Assembly: GCF_003813865.1 (NCBI RefSeq) | Contig: NZ_RMVG01000002.1 | Coordinates: 186,001-250,000 of the forward strand | Source: Candidatus Pantoea deserta | Lineage (GTDB): Bacteria > Pseudomonadota > Gammaproteobacteria > Enterobacterales > Enterobacteriaceae | DNA: 64,000 nt | Reading direction: 5' to 3' | Part shown: positions 50,745-60,436 of the stretch, one piece after another | Layout of the letters: every line of letters starts with the position of its first letter | Numbering within the stretch: position 1 is the stretch's first letter | Notes under the pieces: model-generated | What the model saw: the letters and a program-made list of their open reading frames with translations, nothing else | The model's database searches: none | What the model was told of the DNA's origin: nothing | Position numbers and translations under genes: made by a program

Positions 50745-51296
50745 ATGACCGCAACTGCGCAGCAGCTTGAATTAATTAAAGAGAGCATTAAAAGCATTCC
50801 GGACTACCCGAAACCCGGCATCCTCTTCCGCGACGTCACCAGCCTGCTGGAGGATCCGCAAGCCTATGCGGCGACTATCGCGCTGTTTGTTGAGCGCTAC
50901 CGCGACAAGGGCATTACCAAAGTAGTCGGAACCGAAGCGCGCGGCTTTCTGTTTGGCGCGCCCGTCGCGCTGGCGTTAGGCGTTGGCTTCGTGCCGGTGC
51001 GTAAACCCGGCAAACTGCCGCGCGAAACCTTCAGCGAGTCCTACGAGCTGGAATATGGCACCGATGCGCTTGAGCTGCACAAAGACGCGATTAAGCCCGG
51101 CGACGTGGTGCTGGTGGTTGACGACCTGCTGGCCACTGGCGGCACCATCGAAGCGACGGTGAAGCTGATCCGTCGCGCAGGCGGTGAGGTCAACGACGCT
51201 GCGTTCGTGATTAATCTCTTCGATTTGACCGGCGAGTCTCGCCTGAAAGCGCTGGACGTCAACTGCTTCAGCCTGGTCAACTTCCCCGGTCACTGA
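50745..51296 (+). CDS. apt: Adenine phosphoribosyltransferase
   Basis: Salvages adenine with PRPP to AMP. The PRPP-binding motif [13 protein letters not shown] is at about residues 124-136. The flexible hood and [12 protein letters not shown] motif are present. The start at 50,745 ([20 protein letters not shown]) gives 183 residues, equal to E. coli; a TTG/ATG further upstream would add 14 residues without similarity. Followed by dnaX after 139 bases. Confidence 0.97.
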   Translation: MTATAQQLELIKESIKSIPDYPKPGILFRDVTSLLEDPQAYAATIALFVERYRDKGITKVVGTEARGFLFGAPVALALGVGFVPVRKPGKLPRETFSESYELEYGTDALELHKDAIKPGDVVLVVDDLLATGGTIEATVKLIRRAGGEVNDAAFVINLFDLTGESRLKALDVNCFSLVNFPGH

Positions 51297-51435
51297 GTGA
51301 CAATGGCCTCGCCGCGCGCGAGGCCAGCAAGTGATAGGCAATGCCCGCCGTCGCTGTTAAACTACTGCAACGATATACAGGGGTTGCAGCGCGTCTGCGC
51401 TCGTCTTTCTAACCACATCCAGTGATCGAATCCAC

Positions 51436-53442
51436 ATGAGCTATCAGGTACTTGCGCGAAAATGGCGTCCCCAGGCATTTGCTGACGTAGTCGGTCAGGA
51501 ACATGTCCTGACCGCGCTGGCGAATGGACTGTCACTGGGACGTCTCCATCATGCTTATCTCTTCTCCGGCACGCGCGGCGTGGGTAAAACCACCATTGCG
51601 CGCCTGCTGGCGAAAGGACTTAACTGCGAAACCGGCATCACCGCCACCCCGTGCGGAGAGTGCGTAAACTGCCGTGAAATCGAGCAGGGCCGCTTTGTCG
51701 ATCTGATCGAAATCGATGCCGCCTCCCGCACTAAAGTCGAAGACACGCGCGATCTGCTGGACAACGTGCAGTATGCGCCCGCGCGCGGCCGCTTTAAGGT
51801 CTATCTGATCGACGAAGTGCATATGCTGTCGCGCCACAGCTTTAACGCGCTGTTGAAAACGCTGGAAGAGCCGCCGTCGCACGTCAAATTTTTGCTGGCC
51901 ACCACCGATCCGCAAAAGCTGCCGGTCACTATCCTGTCTCGCTGCCTGCAATTTCATCTTAAGGCGCTGGACGTCGAGCTGATCCGCAATCAGCTCGATT
52001 ATGTGTTACAGCAGGAGCAGATTGAAAGCGAACCGCGCGCCTTGCAGCTGCTGGCGCGCGCGGCCGATGGCAGCATGCGCGACGCGCTCAGCCTGACCGA
52101 TCAGGCGATCGCTATGGGGCAGGGCGCGATCAGCGGCAGCGTGGTCAGCCAGATGCTCGGCACGCTGGACGATGAGCAGCCGCTGGGCCTGATTGAGGCG
52201 CTGGTGGACGGCAGCGGCGAACAGGTCATGACGCTGCTTAACCAGGCCGCCTCGCGCGGCGGAGAGTGGGAGGCGCTGCTGGTTGAGATGCTGCGCCTGC
52301 TGCACCGTATCGCCATGGTGCAGCTGTTGCCCGCCTCTATTAATGATGAAGAGGAAAGCCATGCGCCGCGCCTGCGCGAGCTGGCGCGCATCGTGCCCCC
52401 GGCGGACGTGCAGCTTTACTATCAGACGCTGCTGATGGGGCGCAAGGATCTGCCGCTGGCTCCCGACCGCCGTATGGGCGTGGAGATGACGCTGCTGCGC
52501 GCGCTGGCCTTCCATCCGCATACGGCGATTGCCGAGCCGGTGGCGCGTCCCGCGATGACGCCGCAGGCCGAGCCGCCGCCAGCCGTCGCCCAGTCGCCGG
52601 CGGCGAGCGCTGCTGTCCGACCGCAGGCGTCGAACGCTGCCGCCCAGCCGCAGCACGCGGCCGCCGCGGCCCAGCCGCAGATGGCGCCGCCGTCCGTGTC
52701 GCCGCCGGTCGCCGCGCCGCCTGCCGCCGCGCCGGACGGACCCCTTTCCGATACCACCAGCCAGCTCCTGGAGGCGCGCACTCAGCTGCTGCGTCAGGGA
52801 GTCAGCAAAGCAAAAAAGAGTGAGCCGGCGGCGTCCCTGACGCGGCCGGCCAACTCCGCGCTGGAGCGCCTGGCTTCCGTCACTGAGCGCGCGCAGGCGC
52901 GTCCGCGCGAAGCCGCGCCAGAGAAAAAAGAGGCCTACCGCTGGAAGGCGCAAACCCAGGTGGAAGCGACGCCAGAGCCGGTCGCCACGCCAAAAGCCTT
53001 GCGTTCGGCGCTTGAGCATGAGAAAACCCCTGAGCTGGCGGCGCGCCTGATGGAAGAAGCCCAGCAGCGCGACGCCTGGGCCGCTGAAATCGCCACGCTG
53101 CCGCTGCCGAAGCTGGTGCAGCAGCTGGCGCTTAACGCCTGGAAAGAGACCACGGAGCAGGGGGTTTGCCTGCATCTGCGCTCCAGTCAGCGTCACCTGA
53201 ACTCTGCCTCAGCGCAGCAGGTTCTCAGCGCGGCGCTAGGCGATGCGGCCGGTAAGCCAGTTGAATTGACTATCATTGAAGATGATAATCCTGCGGTATT
53301 GACGCCACTGGAGTGGCGGCAGGCCATTTACGAAGAGAAGCTGGCGCAGGCGCGTCAGTCTATTATTAGCGATACGCACATTCAGACGCTGCGTCGGTTT
53401 TTCGACGCCGATCTGGATGAAGAGAGTATTCGACCCGTTTGA
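51436..53442 (+). CDS. dnaX: DNA polymerase III subunits tau and gamma
   Basis: Clamp-loader subunit of the replicative polymerase. The 668-residue tau form has Walker A GTRGVGKTTIARLLAKGL (about residue 45), the zinc cluster C-GITATPCGECVNC (about 64-79), the DEVHMLS Walker B and the SRC arginine-finger motif LSRCLQFHL. A proline/alanine/glutamine-rich linker (about 375-435) makes it 25 residues longer than E. coli tau. A programmed -1 frameshift at 52,812 should give a 462-residue gamma. Domains IV-V binding DnaB and alpha follow the linker. Confidence 0.98.
   Translation: MSYQVLARKWRPQAFADVVGQEHVLTALANGLSLGRLHHAYLFSGTRGVGKTTIARLLAKGLNCETGITATPCGECVNCREIEQGRFVDLIEIDAASRTKVEDTRDLLDNVQYAPARGRFKVYLIDEVHMLSRHSFNALLKTLEEPPSHVKFLLATTDPQKLPVTILSRCLQFHLKALDVELIRNQLDYVLQQEQIESEPRALQLLARAADGSMRDALSLTDQAIAMGQGAISGSVVSQMLGTLDDEQPLGLIEALVDGSGEQVMTLLNQAASRGGEWEALLVEMLRLLHRIAMVQLLPASINDEEESHAPRLRELARIVPPADVQLYYQTLLMGRKDLPLAPDRRMGVEMTLLRALAFHPHTAIAEPVARPAMTPQAEPPPAVAQSPAASAAVRPQASNAAAQPQHAAAAAQPQMAPPSVSPPVAAPPAAAPDGPLSDTTSQLLEARTQLLRQGVSKAKKSEPAASLTRPANSALERLASVTERAQARPREAAPEKKEAYRWKAQTQVEATPEPVATPKALRSALEHEKTPELAARLMEEAQQRDAWAAEIATLPLPKLVQQLALNAWKETTEQGVCLHLRSSQRHLNSASAQQVLSAALGDAAGKPVELTIIEDDNPAVLTPLEWRQAIYEEKLAQARQSIISDTHIQTLRRFFDADLDEESIRPV
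52796..52850 (+). promoter_or_regulatory. Programmed -1 ribosomal frameshift signal in dnaX
   Basis: Three elements in order: an internal Shine-Dalgarno AGGGAG (52,796-52,801); ten bases later the slippery A-AAA-AAG (52,812-52,818) in the correct frame; and, five bases on, a hairpin (GCCGGC-G-GCGTC, loop CCT, GACGC-G-GCCGGC, 52,824-52,850). After slipping, the reading frame meets TGA at 52,821-52,823 one codon later. This is the same layout as in E. coli dnaX. Confidence 0.93.
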
Positions 53443-53497
53443 CCACGCTGCCGCTGTCTCATGGATAGCGATGCGGCCTTAGCTGAGAGAGAAAACT

Positions 53498-53827
53498 ATG
53501 TTTGGTAAAGGCGGACTGGGCAACCTGATGAAGCAGGCCCAGCAGATGCAAGACAAAATGGCCAAAGTTCAGGAAGAGATCGCCGCGCTGGAAGTGACCG
53601 GCGAATCGGGCGCGGGCCTGGTGAAAGTCACCATCAACGGCGCGCACAACTGCCGTCGCGTGGAGATTGACCCCAGCCTGCTGGAAGATGACAAAGATAT
53701 GCTGGAAGATCTGGTTGCCGCTGCCTTCAACGATGCCGCTCGCCGTATCGACGAAACGCAGAAAGAGAAAATGGCCTCTGTTTCCGCTGGCATGCAGCTG
53801 CCGCCGGGCTTTAAGATGCCGTTCTGA
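53498..53827 (+). CDS. ybaB: Nucleoid-associated protein YbaB/EbfC
   Basis: Small DNA-binding protein of 109 residues with the family start [21 protein letters not shown] and the tail [11 protein letters not shown]. It forms tweezers-shaped dimers. Operon dnaX-ybaB-recR; its TGA overlaps the recR ATG (TGATG). Confidence 0.97.
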   Translation: MFGKGGLGNLMKQAQQMQDKMAKVQEEIAALEVTGESGAGLVKVTINGAHNCRRVEIDPSLLEDDKDMLEDLVAAAFNDAARRIDETQKEKMASVSAGMQLPPGFKMPF

Positions 53828-54432
53828 TGCAAACCAGTCCACTGCTTGAGTCTCTGATGGAAGCGCTGCGCTGCCTGCCCGGCGTTGGGCCGAAGTCGGC
53901 GCAGCGCATGGCTTTTCAGCTGCTGCAACGCGATCGCAGCGGTGGCATGCGGCTGGCGCAGGCGCTAACGCGCGCCATGTCTGAAATCGGTCACTGCGCC
54001 GACTGCCGTACCTTTACCGAACAGGAAATTTGCACCATCTGCGCCAATCCCCGGCGTCAGCAGAATGGGCTGATTTGCGTGGTGGAGAGTCCGGCGGATA
54101 TTCACGCCATCGAGCAAACCGGTCAGTTTGCCGGTCGCTATTTCGTTCTGATGGGGCATCTTTCTCCGCTGGACGGCATTGGTCCGCAGGACATCGGACT
54201 GGATCGTCTTGAGCAGCGGCTGGAGAAAGAAACCATCAAAGAGGTCATCCTCGCCACCAACCCAACGGTGGAAGGCGAAGCCACGGCTAACTACATCGCC
54301 GAGCTGTGCGGCCAGTATGGCGTTGACGCCAGCCGCATCGCCCACGGCGTGCCGGTAGGCGGCGAGCTGGAGATGGTTGACGGCACCACGCTGTCGCACT
54401 CGCTGGCTGGTCGCCACAAGATTACTTTCTGA
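53827..54432 (+). CDS. recR: Recombination protein RecR
   Basis: RecR works with RecO/RecF to load RecA on gapped DNA. The 201 residues equal E. coli. Order: helix-hairpin-helix ([17 protein letters not shown], about 14-30), zinc finger [16 protein letters not shown] (about 57-72), Toprim domain with [15 protein letters not shown] and [15 protein letters not shown], then the Walker-B-like C-terminus [12 protein letters not shown]. Translationally coupled to ybaB. Confidence 0.98.
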   Translation: MQTSPLLESLMEALRCLPGVGPKSAQRMAFQLLQRDRSGGMRLAQALTRAMSEIGHCADCRTFTEQEICTICANPRRQQNGLICVVESPADIHAIEQTGQFAGRYFVLMGHLSPLDGIGPQDIGLDRLEQRLEKETIKEVILATNPTVEGEATANYIAELCGQYGVDASRIAHGVPVGGELEMVDGTTLSHSLAGRHKITF

Positions 54433-54438
54433 ACGCTT

Positions 54439-54462
54439 GCCGACGTCGTTAACGACGTCGGC
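54439..54462. repeat. 24-base perfect palindrome abutting the htpG promoter
   Basis: GCCGACGTCGTT and AACGACGTCGGC form an uninterrupted twelve-base inverted repeat immediately after recR. Its last base is the first base of the sigma-32 -35 element. There is no T tract of note (TTGAAATTTTT follows), so it may be a weak terminator, a binding site, or both. Confidence 0.75.
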
Positions 54463-54489
54463 TTGAAATTTTTCGCGCCATCCCCACAT
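54462..54489 (+). promoter_or_regulatory. Sigma-32 promoter of htpG
   Basis: CTTGAAA (54,462-54,468), 13-base spacer, CCCCACAT (54,482-54,489). Both elements are close to consensus, and E. coli htpG has an equivalent CTTGAAA/CCCCATCT promoter. It is 42 bases upstream of the coding start. Confidence 0.88.
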
Positions 54490-54530
54490 CAACCTCAACG
54501 TTCGTTTAACCTGATCCTGTTGAGGTAACA

Positions 54531-56405
54531 ATGACCATGAAAGGACAAGAGACGCGTGGCTTTCAGTCAGAAGTAAAACAGCTTCTGCACCTGATGATCC
54601 ATTCCCTCTATTCAAACAAAGAGATTTTCCTGCGCGAACTGATTTCCAACGCCTCGGATGCGGCCGATAAGCTGCGCTTCCGTGCGCTGTCGGACGCCAG
54701 CCTGTATGAAGGCGACGGCGAGCTGCGCGTGCGTCTCTCTGTTGACAAGGATAAACGCACCCTGACGCTGTCAGACAACGGTATCGGTATGCGTCGCGAT
54801 GAGGTGATTGAAAACCTGGGCACCATCGCCAAATCAGGCACCAAATCTTTCCTTGAATCCCTCGGCTCAGACCAGGCGAAAGACAGCCAGCTGATCGGCC
54901 AGTTCGGCGTGGGCTTCTACTCGGCGTTTATCGTGGCGGACAAAGTCACTGTGCGCACGCGCGCAGCCGGCGCGGCGGCGGATGAGGGCGTATTCTGGGA
55001 GTCGGCGGGCGAGGGCGAATATACCCTGGCCGACATCAACAAAGCCGATCGCGGCACCGAAATCACCCTGCACCTGCGCGAAGGCGAAGATGAGTTCCTC
55101 GATGCCTGGCGCGTGCGCAGCATCATCGGCAAATATTCCGATCATATCGCGCTGCCGGTCGAGATTGAGACCAAAGACGCCGAGAGCGACACCACCAGCT
55201 GGGAAAAAATCAACAAAGCCCAGGCGCTGTGGACGCGCAACAAAGCGGAAATCAGCGACGAAGAGTACAACGAGTTTTACAAACATATTGCCCATGACTT
55301 CAGCGATCCCGCCATCTGGAGCCACAACCGCGTAGAGGGCAAGCAGGAGTACACCAGCCTGCTCTATATTCCGTCGCGCGCGCCCTTTGATATGTGGAAC
55401 CGCGATCACAAGCATGGTCTGAAGCTCTATGTGCAGCGCGTCTTTATTATGGACGACGCCGAACAGTTTATGCCGAACTACCTGCGCTTCGTGCGCGGCC
55501 TGATCGACTCCAGCGACCTGCCGCTGAACGTCTCGCGCGAAATTCTCCAGGATAGCCGCGTGACCCAGAGCCTGCGCGCCGCGCTGACGAAGCGTACCTT
55601 GCAGATGCTGGAGAAGCTGGCGAAGGATGACGCAGAGAAATATCAGACCTTCTGGAAAGAGTTTGGTCTGGTGCTGAAAGAGGGACCGGCGGAAGACAGC
55701 GCTAATCAGGAAACCATCGCGAAACTGCTGCGCTTCGCCTCAACGCACAATGACAGCGCCGAGCAGACGGTGTCGCTGGAAGATTACGTCAGCCGCATGG
55801 TGGACGGGCAGGAGAAGATCTACTACATCACCGCCGACAGCTATGCCGCCGCGAAGAGCAGCCCGCATCTGGAGCTGTTCCGTAAAAAAGGCATTGAGGT
55901 GCTGCTGCTCTCCGATCGCATCGACGAGTGGATGATGAGCTACCTGACCGAGTTCGACGGCAAAGCCTTCCAGTCGGTCAGCAAGGCGGATGAGTCGCTG
56001 AGTAAGCTGGCGGATGAAGAGAGCGAAGAGCAGAAAGAGGCCGAGAAAGCGCTGGAGCCGTTTGTGGAGCGCGTGAAAACGCTGCTGGGCGACCGCGTGA
56101 AAGAGGTGCGTCTGACCCATCGTCTTACCGACACGCCGGCTATCGTCACCACCGATGCCGACGAGATGAGCACGCAGATGGCGAAGCTGTTCGCGGCGGC
56201 AGGCCAGGCGGTGCCGGAAGTGAAGTATATCTTTGAAATCAACCCGGACCACCAGCTGGTAAAACGCGTGGCGGACACCCAGGATGACGCGCGCTTCGGC
56301 GAATGGGTCGAGCTGCTGCTGGATCAGGCGCTGCTGGCTGAGCGCGGCACGCTGGACGATCCTAACCAGTTTATCCGCCGCATGAACCAACTGCTGACGG
56401 CGTAA
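54531..56405 (+). CDS. htpG: Hsp90-family chaperone HtpG
   Basis: Bacterial Hsp90. The GHKL ATPase domain has [14 protein letters not shown] (E/N box), DNGIGM and [11 protein letters not shown]; the middle domain carries the catalytic arginine in [10 protein letters not shown]; and the C-terminal dimerisation domain is complete. Two starts are possible: 54,531 (MTM, 624 residues, five bases from GAGG) and 54,537 ([10 protein letters not shown], the E. coli start, 622 residues). Transcribed from a heat-shock promoter. Confidence 0.98.
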   Translation: MTMKGQETRGFQSEVKQLLHLMIHSLYSNKEIFLRELISNASDAADKLRFRALSDASLYEGDGELRVRLSVDKDKRTLTLSDNGIGMRRDEVIENLGTIAKSGTKSFLESLGSDQAKDSQLIGQFGVGFYSAFIVADKVTVRTRAAGAAADEGVFWESAGEGEYTLADINKADRGTEITLHLREGEDEFLDAWRVRSIIGKYSDHIALPVEIETKDAESDTTSWEKINKAQALWTRNKAEISDEEYNEFYKHIAHDFSDPAIWSHNRVEGKQEYTSLLYIPSRAPFDMWNRDHKHGLKLYVQRVFIMDDAEQFMPNYLRFVRGLIDSSDLPLNVSREILQDSRVTQSLRAALTKRTLQMLEKLAKDDAEKYQTFWKEFGLVLKEGPAEDSANQETIAKLLRFASTHNDSAEQTVSLEDYVSRMVDGQEKIYYITADSYAAAKSSPHLELFRKKGIEVLLLSDRIDEWMMSYLTEFDGKAFQSVSKADESLSKLADEESEEQKEAEKALEPFVERVKTLLGDRVKEVRLTHRLTDTPAIVTTDADEMSTQMAKLFAAAGQAVPEVKYIFEINPDHQLVKRVADTQDDARFGEWVELLLDQALLAERGTLDDPNQFIRRMNQLLTA

Positions 56406-56543
56406 GCCTGGCCCGGCGTCGTCACGGCGCCGGAGGCCATGCACGGCAGCGCAGACGAAAAGCCGCGCGCCAGCATGTTGCGGAGCAGGCGAGCAGGGCG
56501 CGCGATTGCGCGTTCAGCGCCAGCCGCGTAGCGTGAAAAAGAC

Positions 56544-56575
56544 AAAAGGCCGGTGCAGACGCACCGGCCTTTTTA
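56544..56575. terminator. Bidirectional terminator between htpG and the LysR gene
   Basis: AAAAGGCCGGTGC-AGAC-GCACCGGCCTTTTT, a thirteen-base-pair stem with flanking A and T tracts, between convergent genes and 139 bases after the htpG stop. Confidence 0.9.
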
Positions 56576-56624
56576 CGTGGCAGAGGCGCCGCCGCGGGTA
56601 GCCGGATCGCCTTTTGCTGAACGC

Positions 56625-57500
56625 CTACTGCTGCGCCGCCTCGCGCAGCCAGTCGCGAAACAGGGTAATTTCCCCGTCGTTGCGCCGCGACTCTTTGGTC
56701 ATCATCCAGGTGGCGCGGTTGACGCGCGCAAAGCCGAGCGGAGCAATCAGCGAGCCTTCCTCCAGCTCTTTGCGCACCAGCAGGCGCGGCGCCACAATCA
56801 CGCCCAGCCCGTTTTTCGCTGCCTGGATACCCAGCGTCAGCGTGTCGAAATGCTTTCCCGCCCAGAAATTGCCCGGTACGTCGGCGGCTTGCGACCACTC
56901 CGTCCAGGCATGCAGTCGCGTGTCCGCATGCAGCAAGGGAAGGGTGGCAATATCCTGCGCGCTGCGAAAGTGTGGGGCGAACAGCGGCGCGCAGAGAGGA
57001 CCCACATAGTCATCGTCGATCAGCGTCGCGTCAATGTCGCCATCCGGCGGCTCCTCGTAGCTCAGGATTAGCACGTCTATATGCTCGCTGCGCAGCTGAT
57101 CCAGCTCCAGCTGCGTCTGAAACTGAATTTCAATATCGGGGTGGCGCTGATAAAAGGTGCTGATACGTGGAATCAGCCACTGCGACAAAAAGCTGGGCGC
57201 GCAGGAGACGTTCAGATGGTGACGCATGCCGGTGCGGATACTGGCGCAGGTGGTCGAAAGCTCGCTAAAGGCCTTCTGGCAGCTGAGCAGCAGGCGCTCG
57301 CCGTGTGAAGTTAATTTCACGCGTCCGTTGGTGCGCACAAAAAGCGGTTTGCCCATCCAGCTCTCCAGCTGGCGAATCTGGTGGCTCACGGCGCTGTGAG
57401 TGACGTGCAGGCGTTCGGCCGCCACGCTAAAACTGCTATGTAACGCCGCCTGGTGAAAATGGTGCAGCGCCCTTAGCGGAGGTAGCCGGGTCATACTCAT
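56625..57500 (-). CDS. LysR-family transcriptional regulator (GcvA-like)
   Basis: A 291-residue LysR regulator with N-terminal winged helix (LRALHHFHQAALHSSFSVAA, then ERLHVTHSAVSHQIRQLESWMG) and a C-terminal effector-binding domain. The 'PPLRALHHF' start and 'SHQIRQLE' recognition helix place it in the GcvA/AmpR-like group. It is divergent from the aminotransferase-like gene at 57,674, its likely target, across a 173-base gap. Effector unknown. E. coli has no counterpart between htpG and adk. Confidence 0.88.
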   Translation of the reverse strand: MSMTRLPPLRALHHFHQAALHSSFSVAAERLHVTHSAVSHQIRQLESWMGKPLFVRTNGRVKLTSHGERLLLSCQKAFSELSTTCASIRTGMRHHLNVSCAPSFLSQWLIPRISTFYQRHPDIEIQFQTQLELDQLRSEHIDVLILSYEEPPDGDIDATLIDDDYVGPLCAPLFAPHFRSAQDIATLPLLHADTRLHAWTEWSQAADVPGNFWAGKHFDTLTLGIQAAKNGLGVIVAPRLLVRKELEEGSLIAPLGFARVNRATWMMTKESRRNDGEITLFRDWLREAAQQ

Positions 57501-57583
57501 CCCCTGTGTAAAAACCTAACAGGGATTGTCAGTTTATATCATTTTAAAGTCCAGCCGCATTCCCCTAACCTTGCCCGCTGATT

Positions 57584-57642
57584 ATGGCGGGTTGACTCGC
57601 AGGCAAAGCTATGCGGGTCTGGTCGTTCCGCCAACCCGCCAT
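57584..57642 (+). other. Structured leader: nested hairpins before the aminotransferase-like gene
   Basis: Outer arms ATGGCGGGTTG (57,584-57,594) and CAACCCGCCAT (57,632-57,642) are perfect complements. Inside, GACTCGCA and TGCGGGTC pair around the loop GGCAAAGCTA. The element ends 31 bases before the ATG and resembles a regulatory RNA leader, but it fits no riboswitch class I can assign. It could instead be an operator for the divergent LysR regulator. Confidence 0.5.
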
Positions 57643-57673
57643 CACCCGACAGACATAAGAGAAACGCAACGCG

Positions 57674-58519
57674 ATGGCACTTCACCCCTATGCCGATCGA
57701 CCCGCCGAGGCGCGGGATCGGTTACGCACCCTCTTGTCACGGCATTACCGGCTGGAGCACTACGATCTCTTCTTCGCCCCTTCGCTGCATGTGGCGCGCA
57801 TCCTTCTTTCTCAGCTCTTTCTGCGCCAGGAGCAGGCGCGCAATCAGACGCGCTACGCCACGCACTTTCCGGTCAGCGAACTTCACGTTCTGCCCGCCGT
57901 GCCATTGATGGCGGGCAATATCAACTTTGTGGCGCATGTAGAGCTGCCGCACGGCCTGGTGCGGCCGCTGCGCGCGTGTCAGCAGCAGGGCGTGGTCGAC
58001 GTCAGCGAAAGCTTTGCCAGCGTGCTGCATGATGAGGTCATTGACCAGGCCCGGCTGTTTGTCGCCTGTCTCGATCGCCATGCCGATCTGCATGGCGGGC
58101 TGGTGCTGGTGGCGCTGCGCACCGCCGACTTCAGCACCCTGGTCCGCAGCGAACTGCGCCTGTTTGAACAGGGCCTGCCGCTGGATGCGCCGGTGCTGGC
58201 CGCGCTGACGCGCGCCAAAGCGCCGGACTGGCGGCCTTATAATCATGCCAGCGTCGAGGCGATCGCTCTGCATTCGCCGCAGTGGCTCGCTTCCAGCCAC
58301 CAGCCGGGATTACCTTTCGCCAGCTTCTCGCTCTCGCCGCCGCAGCTGGCGGCGCTGAAACCTGCCAGCGATCTGGAACTGTGGCCGCAACAGGGACGCC
58401 TGCTGGTGCGCGCCAGCCAGCGCGGCGGCGGACGAAAGCGAACCAACCTCACGGCGCAGGTCAGCAGACGACTTCAGCTGCTGTTTACGCCTGGCGGCCA
58501 GTCTGAAAAAAACGATTAG
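57674..58519 (+). CDS. Uncharacterised protein resembling a class-V aminotransferase core without the PLP lysine
   Basis: A 281-residue soluble protein, family not confidently recognised. The middle region reads like the PLP core of class-V (cysteine-desulfurase-type) aminotransferases: NFVAHVELPHGLVRPL resembles the 'vshvsNvtG.i.Pi' strand-loop; GVVDVSES matches the 'vDgaQs' strand with aspartate D109; and LFVACLDRHADLHGGLVLVAL matches the 'D...sgHK..GP.G.G.L' segment, with His136 kept but Ala137 where the PLP lysine is expected. The protein is shorter than active enzymes (about 400). A catalytic PLP role is therefore unlikely; sensing, binding or a scaffolding role is possible. The ribosome site (AAGAGA) is weak. 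Confidence 0.7.
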   Translation: MALHPYADRPAEARDRLRTLLSRHYRLEHYDLFFAPSLHVARILLSQLFLRQEQARNQTRYATHFPVSELHVLPAVPLMAGNINFVAHVELPHGLVRPLRACQQQGVVDVSESFASVLHDEVIDQARLFVACLDRHADLHGGLVLVALRTADFSTLVRSELRLFEQGLPLDAPVLAALTRAKAPDWRPYNHASVEAIALHSPQWLASSHQPGLPFASFSLSPPQLAALKPASDLELWPQQGRLLVRASQRGGGRKRTNLTAQVSRRLQLLFTPGGQSEKND

Positions 58520-58608
58520 CGCGGTTAGCCCACGGCCCTTTATGGAGAAATACGCTACAGTCATCAGGGCGATGCATCCGCGCCTTTCTTGTGGTGAGCG
58601 GGTCATAA

Positions 58609-59310
<702 letters not shown>

Positions 59311-59316
59311 GCTGTC

Positions 59317-59342
59317 GGGGCTGGCAGTGCCAGCCCCTTTTG
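59317..59342 (+). terminator. adk terminator
   Basis: GGGGCTGGC-AGT-GCCAGCCCC followed by TTTTG, seven bases after the adk stop. Confidence 0.85.
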
Positions 59343-59420
59343 CAGTAATTGCTTTTCCCTCTCCTGCTTTCCGCTACAATTTCCCCTGTTTTCACGCATC
59401 TCCGCTATCAAGGAATAACA

Positions 59421-60380
59421 ATGAGGCAAGACAAGCCCGGCGTGTTACTGGTTAATTTAGGTACGCCAGACGCCCCCACCACAGCTGCTGTAAAGCGCTA
59501 TCTGAAACAGTTTCTGAGCGATCCGCGCGTGGTCGATACGCCGCGCTGGCTCTGGTGGCCAATCCTGAACGGCGTGGTTCTGCCGTTTCGCTCACCGCGC
59601 GTGGCAAAACTCTACGCTTCCGTGTGGATGGAAGGCGGCTCGCCGCTGATGGTTTACAGCCAGCAACAGCGCGAAGCGCTGGCCGCACGCGTCGATATGC
59701 CGGTTGAGCTGGGCATGAGCTACGGCAATCCCAGCCTGCAAAGCGCGGTCGATCGTCTGATGGCGCAGGGCGTTACGCGCATGATCGTGCTGCCGCTCTA
59801 TCCGCAGTTCTCCTGTTCCACCGTTGCGGCGGTCTGGGACGGCCTGTACAGCGCGTTTAAAAAGGCGCGCACGCTGCCGGACATCGAATTTATTCGCGAT
59901 TATGCCGAACATCCGGCCTATATCGCCGCGCTGAAAGCCTCGGTGGAGCGCTCGTTTGCGCTACACGGGCAGCCGGATCTGCTGGTGCTCTCCTATCACG
60001 GCATACCGCAGCGTTTTGCCCGCGAAGGCGACGACTATCCGCTGCGCTGCGCCGATACCACCGCGCTGCTTCAGCAGGCGCTGGGACTGCGCGACGATCA
60101 AATTATGATGACCTTCCAGTCGCGCTTTGGCCGCGAACCCTGGCTGCAACCCTATACCGACGAGACCATGCAGGGGCTGGCGAAAAAGGGCGTGAAGCAT
60201 GTACAGGTGATGAGTCCCGGCTTTGCGTCAGACTGCCTGGAAACGCTGGAAGAGATCAGCGAGCAGAATCGCGAGTTTTTCCTGCACGGCGGCGGCGAGA
60301 AATTTGAATATATTCCCGCCCTGAACGCCGATGTCGAGCATATCGACATGATGATACAACTCGTTAACGCGCGTCGTTAA
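59421..60380 (+). CDS. hemH: Ferrochelatase
   Basis: Inserts iron into protoporphyrin IX in the last step of heme synthesis. Catalytic histidine is in [10 protein letters not shown] and the acidic partner in [13 protein letters not shown]. The start at 59,421 ([16 protein letters not shown]) gives 319 residues, one fewer than E. coli; 24 upstream in-frame codons lack similarity. Adjacent to adk as in E. coli. It provides heme for the cyo oxidase encoded in this window. Confidence 0.97.
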   Translation: MRQDKPGVLLVNLGTPDAPTTAAVKRYLKQFLSDPRVVDTPRWLWWPILNGVVLPFRSPRVAKLYASVWMEGGSPLMVYSQQQREALAARVDMPVELGMSYGNPSLQSAVDRLMAQGVTRMIVLPLYPQFSCSTVAAVWDGLYSAFKKARTLPDIEFIRDYAEHPAYIAALKASVERSFALHGQPDLLVLSYHGIPQRFAREGDDYPLRCADTTALLQQALGLRDDQIMMTFQSRFGREPWLQPYTDETMQGLAKKGVKHVQVMSPGFASDCLETLEEISEQNREFFLHGGGEKFEYIPALNADVEHIDMMIQLVNARR

Positions 60381-60384
60381 ATAG

Positions 60385-60421
60385 CAGGCGGAGAGTATGC
60401 TATTATCCTCCGCCTGTTTTT
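60385..60421 (+). terminator. hemH terminator
   Basis: CAGGCGGAG, 14-base loop, CTCCGCCTG, then TTTTT, starting five bases after the hemH stop. Confidence 0.85.
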
Positions 60422-60436
60422 CTGACGGCACCCACC

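Noticed and set aside
52006..53196. A 396-codon open frame opposite dnaX
   Set aside because: Antisense to dnaX; arginine/leucine-rich shadow of the proline/alanine-rich linker.
57584..57642. Cyclic-di-GMP (GEMM) riboswitch
   Set aside because: The GCAAAGC string recalls the GEMM core, but the second hairpin, the tetraloop and the receptor are absent, so the class is not supported.
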